A DNA stretch of 6,244 nt, from the NCBI GenBank assembly GCA_040752855.1, contig JBFMHP010000045.1, positions 1 through 6,244 on the forward strand. Reading direction: 5' to 3'. The translations under genes and the position numbers were made by a program. Numbering within the stretch: position 1 is the stretch's first letter; the number at the start of each line of letters is the position of its first letter. The stretch is from JBFMHP01 sp040752855 (GTDB taxonomy: Bacteria > Pseudomonadota > Gammaproteobacteria > RBG-16-57-12). The notes below the pieces were generated by a model, which was not told where the DNA came from, did no database searches, and saw only the letters and a program-made list of their open reading frames with translations. Shown one piece after another: positions 1-4,911 of the stretch.

Positions 1-18
1 TTTCACTCCACAGCCAAC

Positions 19-372
19 TCACGCATTACCATGTTTCGCTCCCCGGCTCAGCTCCAGGTTCATGAAATAGACAATCACCGTGCGGATCACCACGATGCCG
101 CCGAGGATCGCCAGGGAGTTCCAGGTCGGCACCACAATTGTCTGGACGATGTCGCCGGCCAGGAAAAACTCGAGTCCGAGCACCATCTTCTCGCCCATGG
201 CGAGACGAATGGCACCCAGATCTACCCGCGCGGCCTGCCGCGTTAACACTGACCAGCCGCGCTGTAGCAAACCCGCGAGCGCCTCCAGGACGCCCCACAA
301 CACCACAACGATGCCTAGAGCCTCGATCCAGGGGACGACGTAACCCACCCATTGAACCAGCAGTTCGTGCAT
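19..372 (-). CDS. DUF1622 family membrane protein
   Basis: A 117-residue integral membrane protein that I recognise as DUF1622. Its function is not established. Three hydrophobic segments are visible, at about residues 9-33, 62-82 and 86-104. The most characteristic part is the stretch around 64-82 (VLGLEFFLAGDIVQTIVVPTW) followed by IVVIRTVIVYFMNLEL, which is the conserved core of the family. A basic loop (R38, R45, R49) lies between the first two helices and probably faces the cytoplasm. The length is about normal for the family. The ATG at 372 is preceded by GGAG at 379-382 with six bases between, a good ribosome binding site. The gene starts 39 bases after the stop of the 441-residue gene and could be co-transcribed with it. 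The domain is confidently identified; the role is unknown. Confidence 0.88.
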   Translation of the reverse strand: MHELLVQWVGYVVPWIEALGIVVVLWGVLEALAGLLQRGWSVLTRQAARVDLGAIRLAMGEKMVLGLEFFLAGDIVQTIVVPTWNSLAILGGIVVIRTVIVYFMNLELSRGAKHGNA

Positions 373-411
373 GACTCACTCCAATCAAATTCCGTTTTGC
401 CTCCGGTGTTC

Positions 412-1737
412 CTACAGCAAGGGCCTGCCGCGAGCGATCTTCTTCAAGATCGAGCGGTCATCACCGAACTTGCACAGCGCATCGCAGTGATCGAACAAGT
501 CGTCGAAGGGAATGAAGTCGATGGCGAAATCGGCCAGACCGCCGCGGAAGGCTGGGCGGGATAGTTGCGCCATGACTTCTTTCTCGCGCCGGTTCGGCGC
601 CACTAGGTAAAAATGACAGGTACAACCGGGAACTGAACGCGCCAGGTCTTCCAGGCGCAGGATCCCGGAATAAATCGAGGTGCTCTTCTCCACCTCGAAG
701 GCGCCGACGATCTCGCCCCTGCCGAGCTCGAGCCAGATCACGTCAATCAGGCGCACCGTGTCCATCACCTCCGGCGGCCAGTCCCGCGGCGGCAGCTCGG
801 GCACGGTGAGCAGGGCGAATGCCTGGCCGTCACAGGAGCGATGGCGGTCGTTGCGCGCGACGTAGACGTCGTACTTGAGCGCGCGCCCGATCTTGATGAG
901 CAAGTACTGGATCTTCGTGTGCTCGGATTCCTCCTCCTGTTCGGCCAGTACCTCGGCATGCCGCTTGCGCTCGACGCACTCCGCCTTTGCCCGCGCCGCC
1001 TCCAGGACGGCGCCGGCGTTGCCGCTCACCACAAGACGGCCGGAACCGATCTCGAACAGCAGCCCGGCGAACGCGCCGAGGTCCTTGGAGAGCAGATCAC
1101 GCACCTCGGCGTTGGCACTGATGATCGCTGCGCGCATCGCCAAATAACTATCCCAGGAACCAAGCTTTTTGTTGTCGTCAAACAGTGCGTTGAAACCATT
1201 GACCATGGCGGTGTTGAACGGTGGCACCAGCGTCGGATGCAGAAAATACACGATGTTGGCCACAGCCGGACCGAGGCCCTTGATGCCCGAGGCGGCGAGC
1301 CTGCTCATCTCGGCCAGCACCTGCTCCTCGCGCGTCGCCGCCAGGCATGCCGCGAGGAACGCGCCGAATCTCTGCTTGTTGGTCTCGTTCTCGTAGATGT
1401 CCGGGATGCGCAGCTTGGGCTTCCAGTAAAAGGGATGCGCCGCGCCCTCGAAGACCTGCTTCTGCTCGGTGATCGCCGTGAGCACCACCTCGAGTGGCGA
1501 GCCGCGGAAGTCGTTGCCGAAGGTACTGGCGGCAATGCTGTCCACGACATCGCGCACCCCGCGCCGGATCGCCCGGAACGCCTTCATGCGCTCCGCGCCG
1601 CTCAGGAACCAAGTGGTGTAAACCGACTCGGGGTCGGCCTTGTAGCGATTGATCAGCTCCACAAGCGCTGCTTTCTCCACCCCACGGGCGCTGAGCGCTG
1701 ACAGTAATCCGCCGATTTCTATCGTTGCTGTTTTCAT
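412..1737 (-). CDS. Putative HhH glycosylase-fold / PD-(D/E)XK nuclease fusion protein
   Basis: A 441-residue protein with no name I can assign. Two regions are visible. Residues about 1-235 are helical and contain GIKGLGPAVANIVYFLHP (151-168), which looks like the helix-hairpin-helix of EndoIII/MutY/OGG-type DNA glycosylases. It is followed by PPFNTAMVNGF (172-182), where those enzymes carry the catalytic Asp (for example VDTH); here the position is Asn175. A charged helical linker (about 242-272, rich in Ala, Glu and Arg) leads to a second domain (about 273-415). That domain has HTKIQYLLIKIG, then IDVIWL (331-336) and AFEVEKSTSIYSGILRLEDL (346-365), resembling the PD-(D/E)XK nuclease core with D332, E348/E350 and K351. 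The spacing is not the strict ExK form, so catalysis is uncertain. ATG 1737 has AAGGA at 1744-1748, six bases upstream. The gene lies 24 bases behind a truncated fpr fragment. A role in DNA restriction or damage processing is inference only. Confidence 0.72.
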   Translation of the reverse strand: MKTATIEIGGLLSALSARGVEKAALVELINRYKADPESVYTTWFLSGAERMKAFRAIRRGVRDVVDSIAASTFGNDFRGSPLEVVLTAITEQKQVFEGAAHPFYWKPKLRIPDIYENETNKQRFGAFLAACLAATREEQVLAEMSRLAASGIKGLGPAVANIVYFLHPTLVPPFNTAMVNGFNALFDDNKKLGSWDSYLAMRAAIISANAEVRDLLSKDLGAFAGLLFEIGSGRLVVSGNAGAVLEAARAKAECVERKRHAEVLAEQEEESEHTKIQYLLIKIGRALKYDVYVARNDRHRSCDGQAFALLTVPELPPRDWPPEVMDTVRLIDVIWLELGRGEIVGAFEVEKSTSIYSGILRLEDLARSVPGCTCHFYLVAPNRREKEVMAQLSRPAFRGGLADFAIDFIPFDDLFDHCDALCKFGDDRSILKKIARGRPLL

Positions 1738-1761
1738 AACCTATCCTTTTTTGTTTTCTTT

Positions 1762-1980
1762 TTACGGTCGCTTCCAATAGAATTCCAAGGGTTTTTCACT
1801 GGGCGCGTTAACAAAAGAATAGGGACGCTCGACCATTTCGCCGTTGATAACGAGCGCAAGCTTGGTGAACTGGCCGGCCTGGAACGGCGCCACTTTGGCG
1901 TCCACTTGCAGCGAGAATAGCCGCTCAGCCCAGCGTCGTTTGCCCACCACCCTGCCTTCGATCCATTCACTCATCATCAT
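1762..1980 (-). pseudogene. fpr: Truncated ferredoxin-NADP reductase, N-terminal fragment
   Basis: This 72-codon frame encodes the start of a bacterial ferredoxin/flavodoxin-NADP reductase. It matches the family from SEWIEGRVVGKRRWAERLFSLQV through FQAGQFTKLAL to RPYSFVNAP (52-60), the FAD-binding RxYS motif, and PLEFY. After Tyr68 the resemblance stops: only WKRP and a TAA follow, whereas intact enzymes are about 250-260 residues and continue into the rest of the FAD domain and the NADP domain. No continuation is visible in the other frames or anywhere downstream, so this is a 3' truncation and not a frameshift. Three tandem ATG codons lie at 1972-1980. GGG at 1984-1986 best suits the second or third, giving a product starting MSEW or MMSEW. 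The fragment cannot bind NADP and is presumably non-functional. It keeps its ribosome binding site and may still be translated within the transcript of the upstream oxidoreductase gene. Confidence 0.87.
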
Positions 1981-2045
1981 TTTCCCATATCACCATCATT
2001 CATTCGGCTGCAACGCATCCCGCGATTTTCATGCGAGACAGCTTC

Positions 2046-3212
2046 TTAGCTACCGCAGGTTTTCTCGGTCCCGGCAACGCGATGATCCCCATGACGGCAC
2101 CACACGCAGGTGCAATCTACGTGGTCGCAACTCGCATCCCGGCGCTGGGAGTGGTAGCGGAGGCGTGCCCAAGGCAGCAGCAGGCGCTTGATCGGCCACG
2201 GTTGATAGATCCTTTGGAGAACGCGATACGCATCCCAGTGGTGCGCCTGGTTTTTCCGCAGGATCCAGCGGTAACCACGGTTGCCCAGCACGCCGAAGAT
2301 CGCCCGGTTGACCATGCCGTTCCACATTGGTGGCCCCAACTCCCGCCGCCAGAGCGCGTCGTAGTCCATGCTTTCCAGCAGGCTGCGCGCCGCCAGCACC
2401 CCGGAGACGATGGCGTAGCGCATGCCGAACCCCCAGAGAAAGTCCTGGAAACCGGCTTCCTCTCCTGCCACCGGATGAATGCCGACGACAGCACGTGCCG
2501 GGATACGGAAGTTGGCCGCGCCACCGTGGGGACGGGGATTCACCATCTCCAGTCCAACCAGCCGTTGGAAAGCGGCCACAGTGCGCTCGACGTACAACTG
2601 TTCCTGCTTGAAACCGGAGAACATGCAGCTCTTGACGGTGCCACGCCCGTTCATCACCAGCAAGTAGGCATAGCCCTGTGGCGCGGCTTCATCGTCGTAA
2701 ATCACCCAGAAACCATCCTTCATGGCGGTCTCGAAGTGGTAACCAACGGCGATGGCATCTGCCGCCTTTGGGCCGGCGGCAAGAATCCCGGAACCCTCCA
2801 AGCGCTCGAGCCGGCTGTCAAAGCGCACTTCGACCCCCAGCCCACGCGCCTGGTCCAGCAGGGCGGTGTCCAGCGTCCCCGGACCCGGACCCCGTTCCAG
2901 CATGTAAAAAAGCGTCTTGCTGCCCGCCACCTCGTAGCGCTCGCCCCAAGCATCGAAGGCATAGCCGCGACTGCATGGCACCATGGAGAACTCCGTGGTA
3001 ATGCCTATCTCCCTCAGCAGATCAAGCGCGTCCTGCTGCGTGCTCCAATTCTCCAGACCCTGAAAGTCGCAGCCGAAACGATACCCTATCTCGGCCTGTG
3101 CCTCGTGAACCAGCACCCGGCGGCCAGCCTTGGCCAAGGTGATGGCGGCCGCGAGCCCCGCAGGTCCCGCGCCGCCGATCTGGATAATCTCTTCCTGCCC
3201 GGTAATACTCAT
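2046..3212 (-). CDS. FAD-dependent oxidoreductase, geranylgeranyl-reductase-like
   Basis: A 388-residue flavoprotein of the FixC/geranylgeranyl reductase type. Residues 9-38 form the FAD-binding Rossmann start (IIQIGGAGPAGLAAAITLAKAG, ending VLVHEA with E37 for the ribose). A second FAD-contacting segment is at 249-274 (AGEEAGFQDFLWGFGMRYAIVSGVLAA), where relatives usually have GDAAG...GI..A..SG. Here GEEAG replaces it. Such enzymes typically reduce isoprenoid or other hydrophobic double bonds; the substrate here cannot be read from the sequence. The C-terminus carries a Cys/His cluster (C362, H364, C367, C369, C372, H374, H377) that could bind a metal or Fe-S cluster. ATG 3212 is preceded by AAGG at 3219-3222 with six bases between. 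The next gene downstream is the remnant of a ferredoxin-NADP reductase, 65 bases away. An original pairing of reductant supplier and reductase is attractive but inferred. Confidence 0.85.
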   Translation of the reverse strand: MSITGQEEIIQIGGAGPAGLAAAITLAKAGRRVLVHEAQAEIGYRFGCDFQGLENWSTQQDALDLLREIGITTEFSMVPCSRGYAFDAWGERYEVAGSKTLFYMLERGPGPGTLDTALLDQARGLGVEVRFDSRLERLEGSGILAAGPKAADAIAVGYHFETAMKDGFWVIYDDEAAPQGYAYLLVMNGRGTVKSCMFSGFKQEQLYVERTVAAFQRLVGLEMVNPRPHGGAANFRIPARAVVGIHPVAGEEAGFQDFLWGFGMRYAIVSGVLAARSLLESMDYDALWRRELGPPMWNGMVNRAIFGVLGNRGYRWILRKNQAHHWDAYRVLQRIYQPWPIKRLLLPWARLRYHSQRRDASCDHVDCTCVWCRHGDHRVAGTEKTCGS

Positions 3213-3222
3213 TTGCTACCTT

Positions 3223-3236
3223 CATGCGGCCGCATG
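3223..3236. promoter_or_regulatory. 14-base perfect palindrome upstream of the oxidoreductase gene
   Basis: CATGCGGCCGCATG is its own reverse complement over all 14 bases and ends one base short of the AAGG ribosome binding site of the oxidoreductase gene. Its position in the leader suits an operator for a dimeric regulator. In RNA the two half-sites could pair only with a strained, tiny loop, so a protein site is likelier than a hairpin. No regulator gene is nearby, so this is only a candidate. Confidence 0.3.
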
Positions 3237-3268
3237 CAAAACACAAGGCAACCTCTGATAATTCTGAT

Positions 3269-3300
3269 TTCGTCATTCCGGCGAAGGCCGGAATGACGAA
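3269..3300. repeat. Interspersed palindromic repeat element
   Basis: Two perfect 14-base arms, TTCGTCATTCCGGC (3269-3282) and its reverse complement (3287-3300), flank a four-base loop GAAG. The motif CGTCATTCC(G/C)GC-GAA-GCNGGAATGACG is a well-known type of short extragenic palindrome repeated in many proteobacterial genomes. It sits between the YHS gene and the oxidoreductase gene, where its RNA hairpin could stabilise the 3' end of the upstream message or slow transcription. There is no run of T after the minus-strand arm, so it is not a canonical intrinsic terminator. Confidence 0.8.
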
Positions 3301-3327
3301 TTTCTAGAGTTTCCCCCCCTAAGGATG

Positions 3328-3519
3328 TCAGTGGCATCCCCCGGTGCCACAACAGGACGCTTTGCCGCCCTGCGCGCCGCCCGCGTACTTCTGCGGTTCA
3401 GCGACAAACGCCTTGTGGCAGGCCTCGGAGCAGAAGTAATACACCTGGCCGGCATGCTCCGCTTTGGCTGCTGCCTTCTCCGGCTCCACGTCCATCTTGC
3501 ATACTGGATCGATCGTCAT
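3328..3519 (-). CDS. YHS domain metal-binding protein
   Basis: A 63-residue soluble protein that is almost entirely one YHS domain. It opens with TIDPVCKMDV (C7), the signature of this family, and continues with VYYFCSEACHKAFVAEPQKY (C30, C34, F38, Y45). These cysteines are the expected metal ligands. The same motif occurs as an appended domain on copper- and silver-transporting P-type ATPases and as small free-standing proteins in metal resistance clusters. A glycine-rich tail ends SCCGTGGCH, adding C56, C57, C62 and H63 as further potential ligands. Start ATG 3519 has GGGAG at 3526-3530, six bases upstream. The gene is separated by 149 bases from the small membrane protein genes upstream and may have its own promoter. 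A metal-binding or chaperone role is inferred from family and neighbours; which metal is unknown. Confidence 0.92.
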   Translation of the reverse strand: MTIDPVCKMDVEPEKAAAKAEHAGQVYYFCSEACHKAFVAEPQKYAGGAQGGKASCCGTGGCH

Positions 3520-3558
3520 GTTTCACTCCCATATATCGACATGCTGGTGGTTGCCACT

Positions 3559-3588
3559 CTCATAGGGTACTGTCGGCTCTGGGGGCAA
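3559..3588 (-). promoter_or_regulatory. Possible sigma70-type promoter for the YHS gene
   Basis: Read on the minus strand, TTGCCC (3583-3588) and TATGAG (3559-3564) are separated by 18 bases and lie 40 to 69 bases upstream of the YHS start. Each hexamer differs from consensus in two or three positions, so the call is weak. The -35 hexamer lies inside one of several GGTTGCC/GGCAACC heptamers in this spacer (3549-3555, 3584-3590, 3631-3637, plus GCAACC at 3622-3627), which might be regulator sites. Confidence 0.28.
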
Positions 3589-3605
3589 CCAATCCGGAGC
3601 TGGCA

Positions 3606-3659
3606 AAAACTCTTACGCTGTGCAACCTCTGGTTGCCGGCGGCCCGGCATTCACCGGGC
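3606..3659 (-). terminator. Tandem small hairpins after the membrane-protein cluster
   Basis: Just past the stop codon at 3669 the transcript could form two hairpins. The first has arms GCCCGG/CCGGGC (3642-3647 and 3654-3659) with a six-base loop. The second has arms GCAACC/GGTTGC (3622-3627 and 3631-3636) with a three-base loop. A run of five T (minus strand, 3606-3610) follows about 11 bases beyond the second stem. That is further than in a standard intrinsic terminator, so the element may only attenuate or protect the message. Confidence 0.33.
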
Positions 3660-3668
3660 AGCATGCGG

Positions 3669-3935
3669 CTATGGCTGGCCGTTATCCCAGCGCCGCTGGA
3701 GAAAGTTGTAGATCGGTACATACACCAGCCCGGCATACACGCCATACAGGAAGCTCTCGATCAGCCCCAGCAGAAATCCCCACCAGGTAAGCCACTTGAA
3801 AGCCGGCAGTATCTGTTCGAGGAGCGCGTGCATATGCAGAGCCTGTGGCGTAACCAGACCGTAGATCACGCATACGACAAACGTGACCGCGCCCCACAAC
3901 CCCAGTGTCCACATTACCACCTTGATGTTCAACAT
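3669..3935 (-). CDS. DUF5676-like small membrane protein
   Basis: An 88-residue protein with two hydrophobic regions, about residues 6-28 and a longer one at 48-77. It starts MLNIKVVMWTLGLWGAVTFVVCVI and has WWGFLLGLIESFLYGVYAGLVYVPIYNFLQRR near the C-terminus. This layout (short N-terminal helix, loop, then G-rich double helix ending in YN(F/L)) fits the DUF5676 family, commonly found in proteobacterial heavy-metal or accessory clusters. No function is established and no catalytic residues are apparent. The loop carries two His (H34, H36). ATG 3935 has AGAAG at 3941-3945, a modest ribosome binding site inside the 12-base gap to the preceding gene. That close spacing argues for one transcript with the two genes upstream. 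The family assignment rests on remembered resemblance. Confidence 0.8.
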   Translation of the reverse strand: MLNIKVVMWTLGLWGAVTFVVCVIYGLVTPQALHMHALLEQILPAFKWLTWWGFLLGLIESFLYGVYAGLVYVPIYNFLQRRWDNGQP

Positions 3936-3947
3936 AATTTCTTCTCA

Positions 3948-4133
3948 TCAATGTTGATGGCTTTGCGGCCGGTCTTTGCCCGGCTGGTCTCCGCCTGCTG
4001 GCCGTTGATCGCCCCCGCCACCACAACCGCCGTGGCCACCGCGCCCCCCATGCCCGCCGTGGCCGAATAGATGCATCCCGATAAATACCGCGAACACCAC
4101 GACCCATACCCAGTTTTGTACTAACCAATCCAT
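3948..4133 (-). CDS. DUF2933-like Gly/His-rich small membrane protein
   Basis: A 61-residue protein starting MDWLVQNWVWVVVFAVFIGMHLFGHGGHGG. It has a single transmembrane helix at about residues 5-23, followed by a glycine/histidine tract (H21, H25, H28, H34, C37) and a hydrophilic tail ending HQH. This matches the DUF2933 pattern of small proteins found beside copper and other metal resistance genes. The His-rich tract looks able to bind metal ions, but that is inference. The frame is open seven codons further upstream (ATG at 4154). I chose the ATG at 4133 because AGGAGG (4140-4145) lies exactly six bases before it and because family members begin with this MxWLxxNW sequence. The longer start would place the ribosome binding site inside the gene and overlap the stop of the preceding gene. 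Confidence 0.84.
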   Translation of the reverse strand: MDWLVQNWVWVVVFAVFIGMHLFGHGGHGGRGGHGGCGGGGDQRPAGGDQPGKDRPQSHQH

Positions 4134-4139
4134 ATCTTT

Positions 4140-4145
4140 CCTCCT
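4140..4145 (-). promoter_or_regulatory. Ribosome binding site deciding the DUF2933 gene start
   Basis: A perfect AGGAGG on the minus strand, six bases before the ATG at 4131-4133. It fixes the start of the small membrane protein at that ATG and not the in-frame ATG at 4152-4154. It lies within the 17-base gap after the DUF6629-like gene. Confidence 0.85.
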
Positions 4146-4150
4146 CATAC

Positions 4151-4822
4151 TCATCCGTCAAAGCCTGGGGTGCGATGATGCTTCATCTCAGGCGTACTCG
4201 CATGTCCGAACAGGAAGTGCAGATAAATGACAGCGCTCAAAATTGCGGCAAAAAAACACCATACGGAAAAAAAGGCGACGGTGTAAAACCAGTAAGCCAC
4301 TACGAAAAGCAGCAACGCCAGACCACCAAAGATATTGATCATCTTGTGGCACGAAAAGAAGGATCCGACACATGTGGCCGCAAGATAGAGCACCATCACC
4401 GGCACCTTATAAAAATGTGGCGAAACATACACGATGTGTTCATCAACCTCAGAACTGACGGGAAATTTGATGATCAAGTAAAACAGGTAGAGGCCTACCG
4501 CGATCCCAATGATTTGGAAAGCCGATATCACCTTCTTGCGCCAAGCCACGGTTTCCACCAATCCGATGGACAATGGCACAAATATTGGCCACAGCACGTG
4601 CGAGAAAAGCGTAAACGCGTACGTCATGGTCACATTGAGCAATGGGGCATCAAACCGGAATGACAGCCATAGCATTCCCTCGATGATTTGCTGAACCCCG
4701 AACAAAAGCGGGATCATCGCAAGCGGGATCTCTGTCTTCCGCTCCGCCTTTTTCACGGTCACCACACCGAGAGCGGTCAATGAAGTTCCGGCGATAAAAC
4801 TGGCTGTTGCTGAAAAACACAT
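4151..4822 (-). CDS. DUF6629-like seven-helix membrane protein
   Basis: A 223-residue polytopic membrane protein of unknown function. The N-terminus MCFSATASFIAGTSLTALG and the following IPLAMIPLLFGVQQIIEGMLWLSF (32-55) are the signature of the family I know as DUF6629, whose members nearly all begin MCFSA. Seven hydrophobic segments can be drawn at about 4-23, 33-54, 66-92, 98-118, 137-157, 162-182 and 184-206. The C-terminus is short, hydrophilic and has a histidine pair (H215, H216). No enzyme motif is seen. ATG 4822 has AAGGA at 4833-4837, ten bases upstream, and the conserved first residues support this start. Base composition is visibly more AT-rich than in the genes on either side, which may reflect hydrophobic codons or separate origin. 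The next gene starts 17 bases after the stop, so they are probably co-transcribed. Confidence 0.85.
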   Translation of the reverse strand: MCFSATASFIAGTSLTALGVVTVKKAERKTEIPLAMIPLLFGVQQIIEGMLWLSFRFDAPLLNVTMTYAFTLFSHVLWPIFVPLSIGLVETVAWRKKVISAFQIIGIAVGLYLFYLIIKFPVSSEVDEHIVYVSPHFYKVPVMVLYLAATCVGSFFSCHKMINIFGGLALLLFVVAYWFYTVAFFSVWCFFAAILSAVIYLHFLFGHASTPEMKHHRTPGFDG

Positions 4823-4911
4823 CGTGCTTGGTTCCTTTTATCCTGGACCGGATCGACCCCGCGCACTTGGCCGTGACACTTCCCGACATGTGGTGAGTTT
4901 TTGCCCACGGA

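Noticed and set aside
841..1701. A 286-codon open frame on the plus strand
   Set aside because: It is antisense to the 441-residue gene, rich in Arg, His and Leu in a shadow-like pattern, and shows no family motif or ribosome binding site advantage.
1178..1777. A 199-codon minus-strand frame overlapping the 441-residue gene
   Set aside because: It is a shifted frame of the same DNA, rich in Arg and Gly with no motif. It begins just after the point where fpr homology ends but does not continue fpr.
2031..3296. A 421-codon open frame on the plus strand
   Set aside because: It lies antisense across the whole FAD oxidoreductase gene, has no recognisable domain, and is the kind of open mirror frame produced by GC-rich codon usage.
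3325..3711. A 128-codon open frame on the plus strand spanning the YHS gene and the spacer
   Set aside because: It is mostly antisense to the well-supported YHS gene and has no recognisable protein features.
3633..4070. A 145-codon open frame on the plus strand
   Set aside because: It is antisense to the two small membrane-protein genes, each of which has family resemblance and its own ribosome binding site.
4152..4154. Upstream in-frame ATG as start of the DUF2933-like gene
   Set aside because: It overlaps the stop region of the preceding gene, lacks its own ribosome binding site, and would place a perfect AGGAGG inside the coding region just before the better ATG at 4133.
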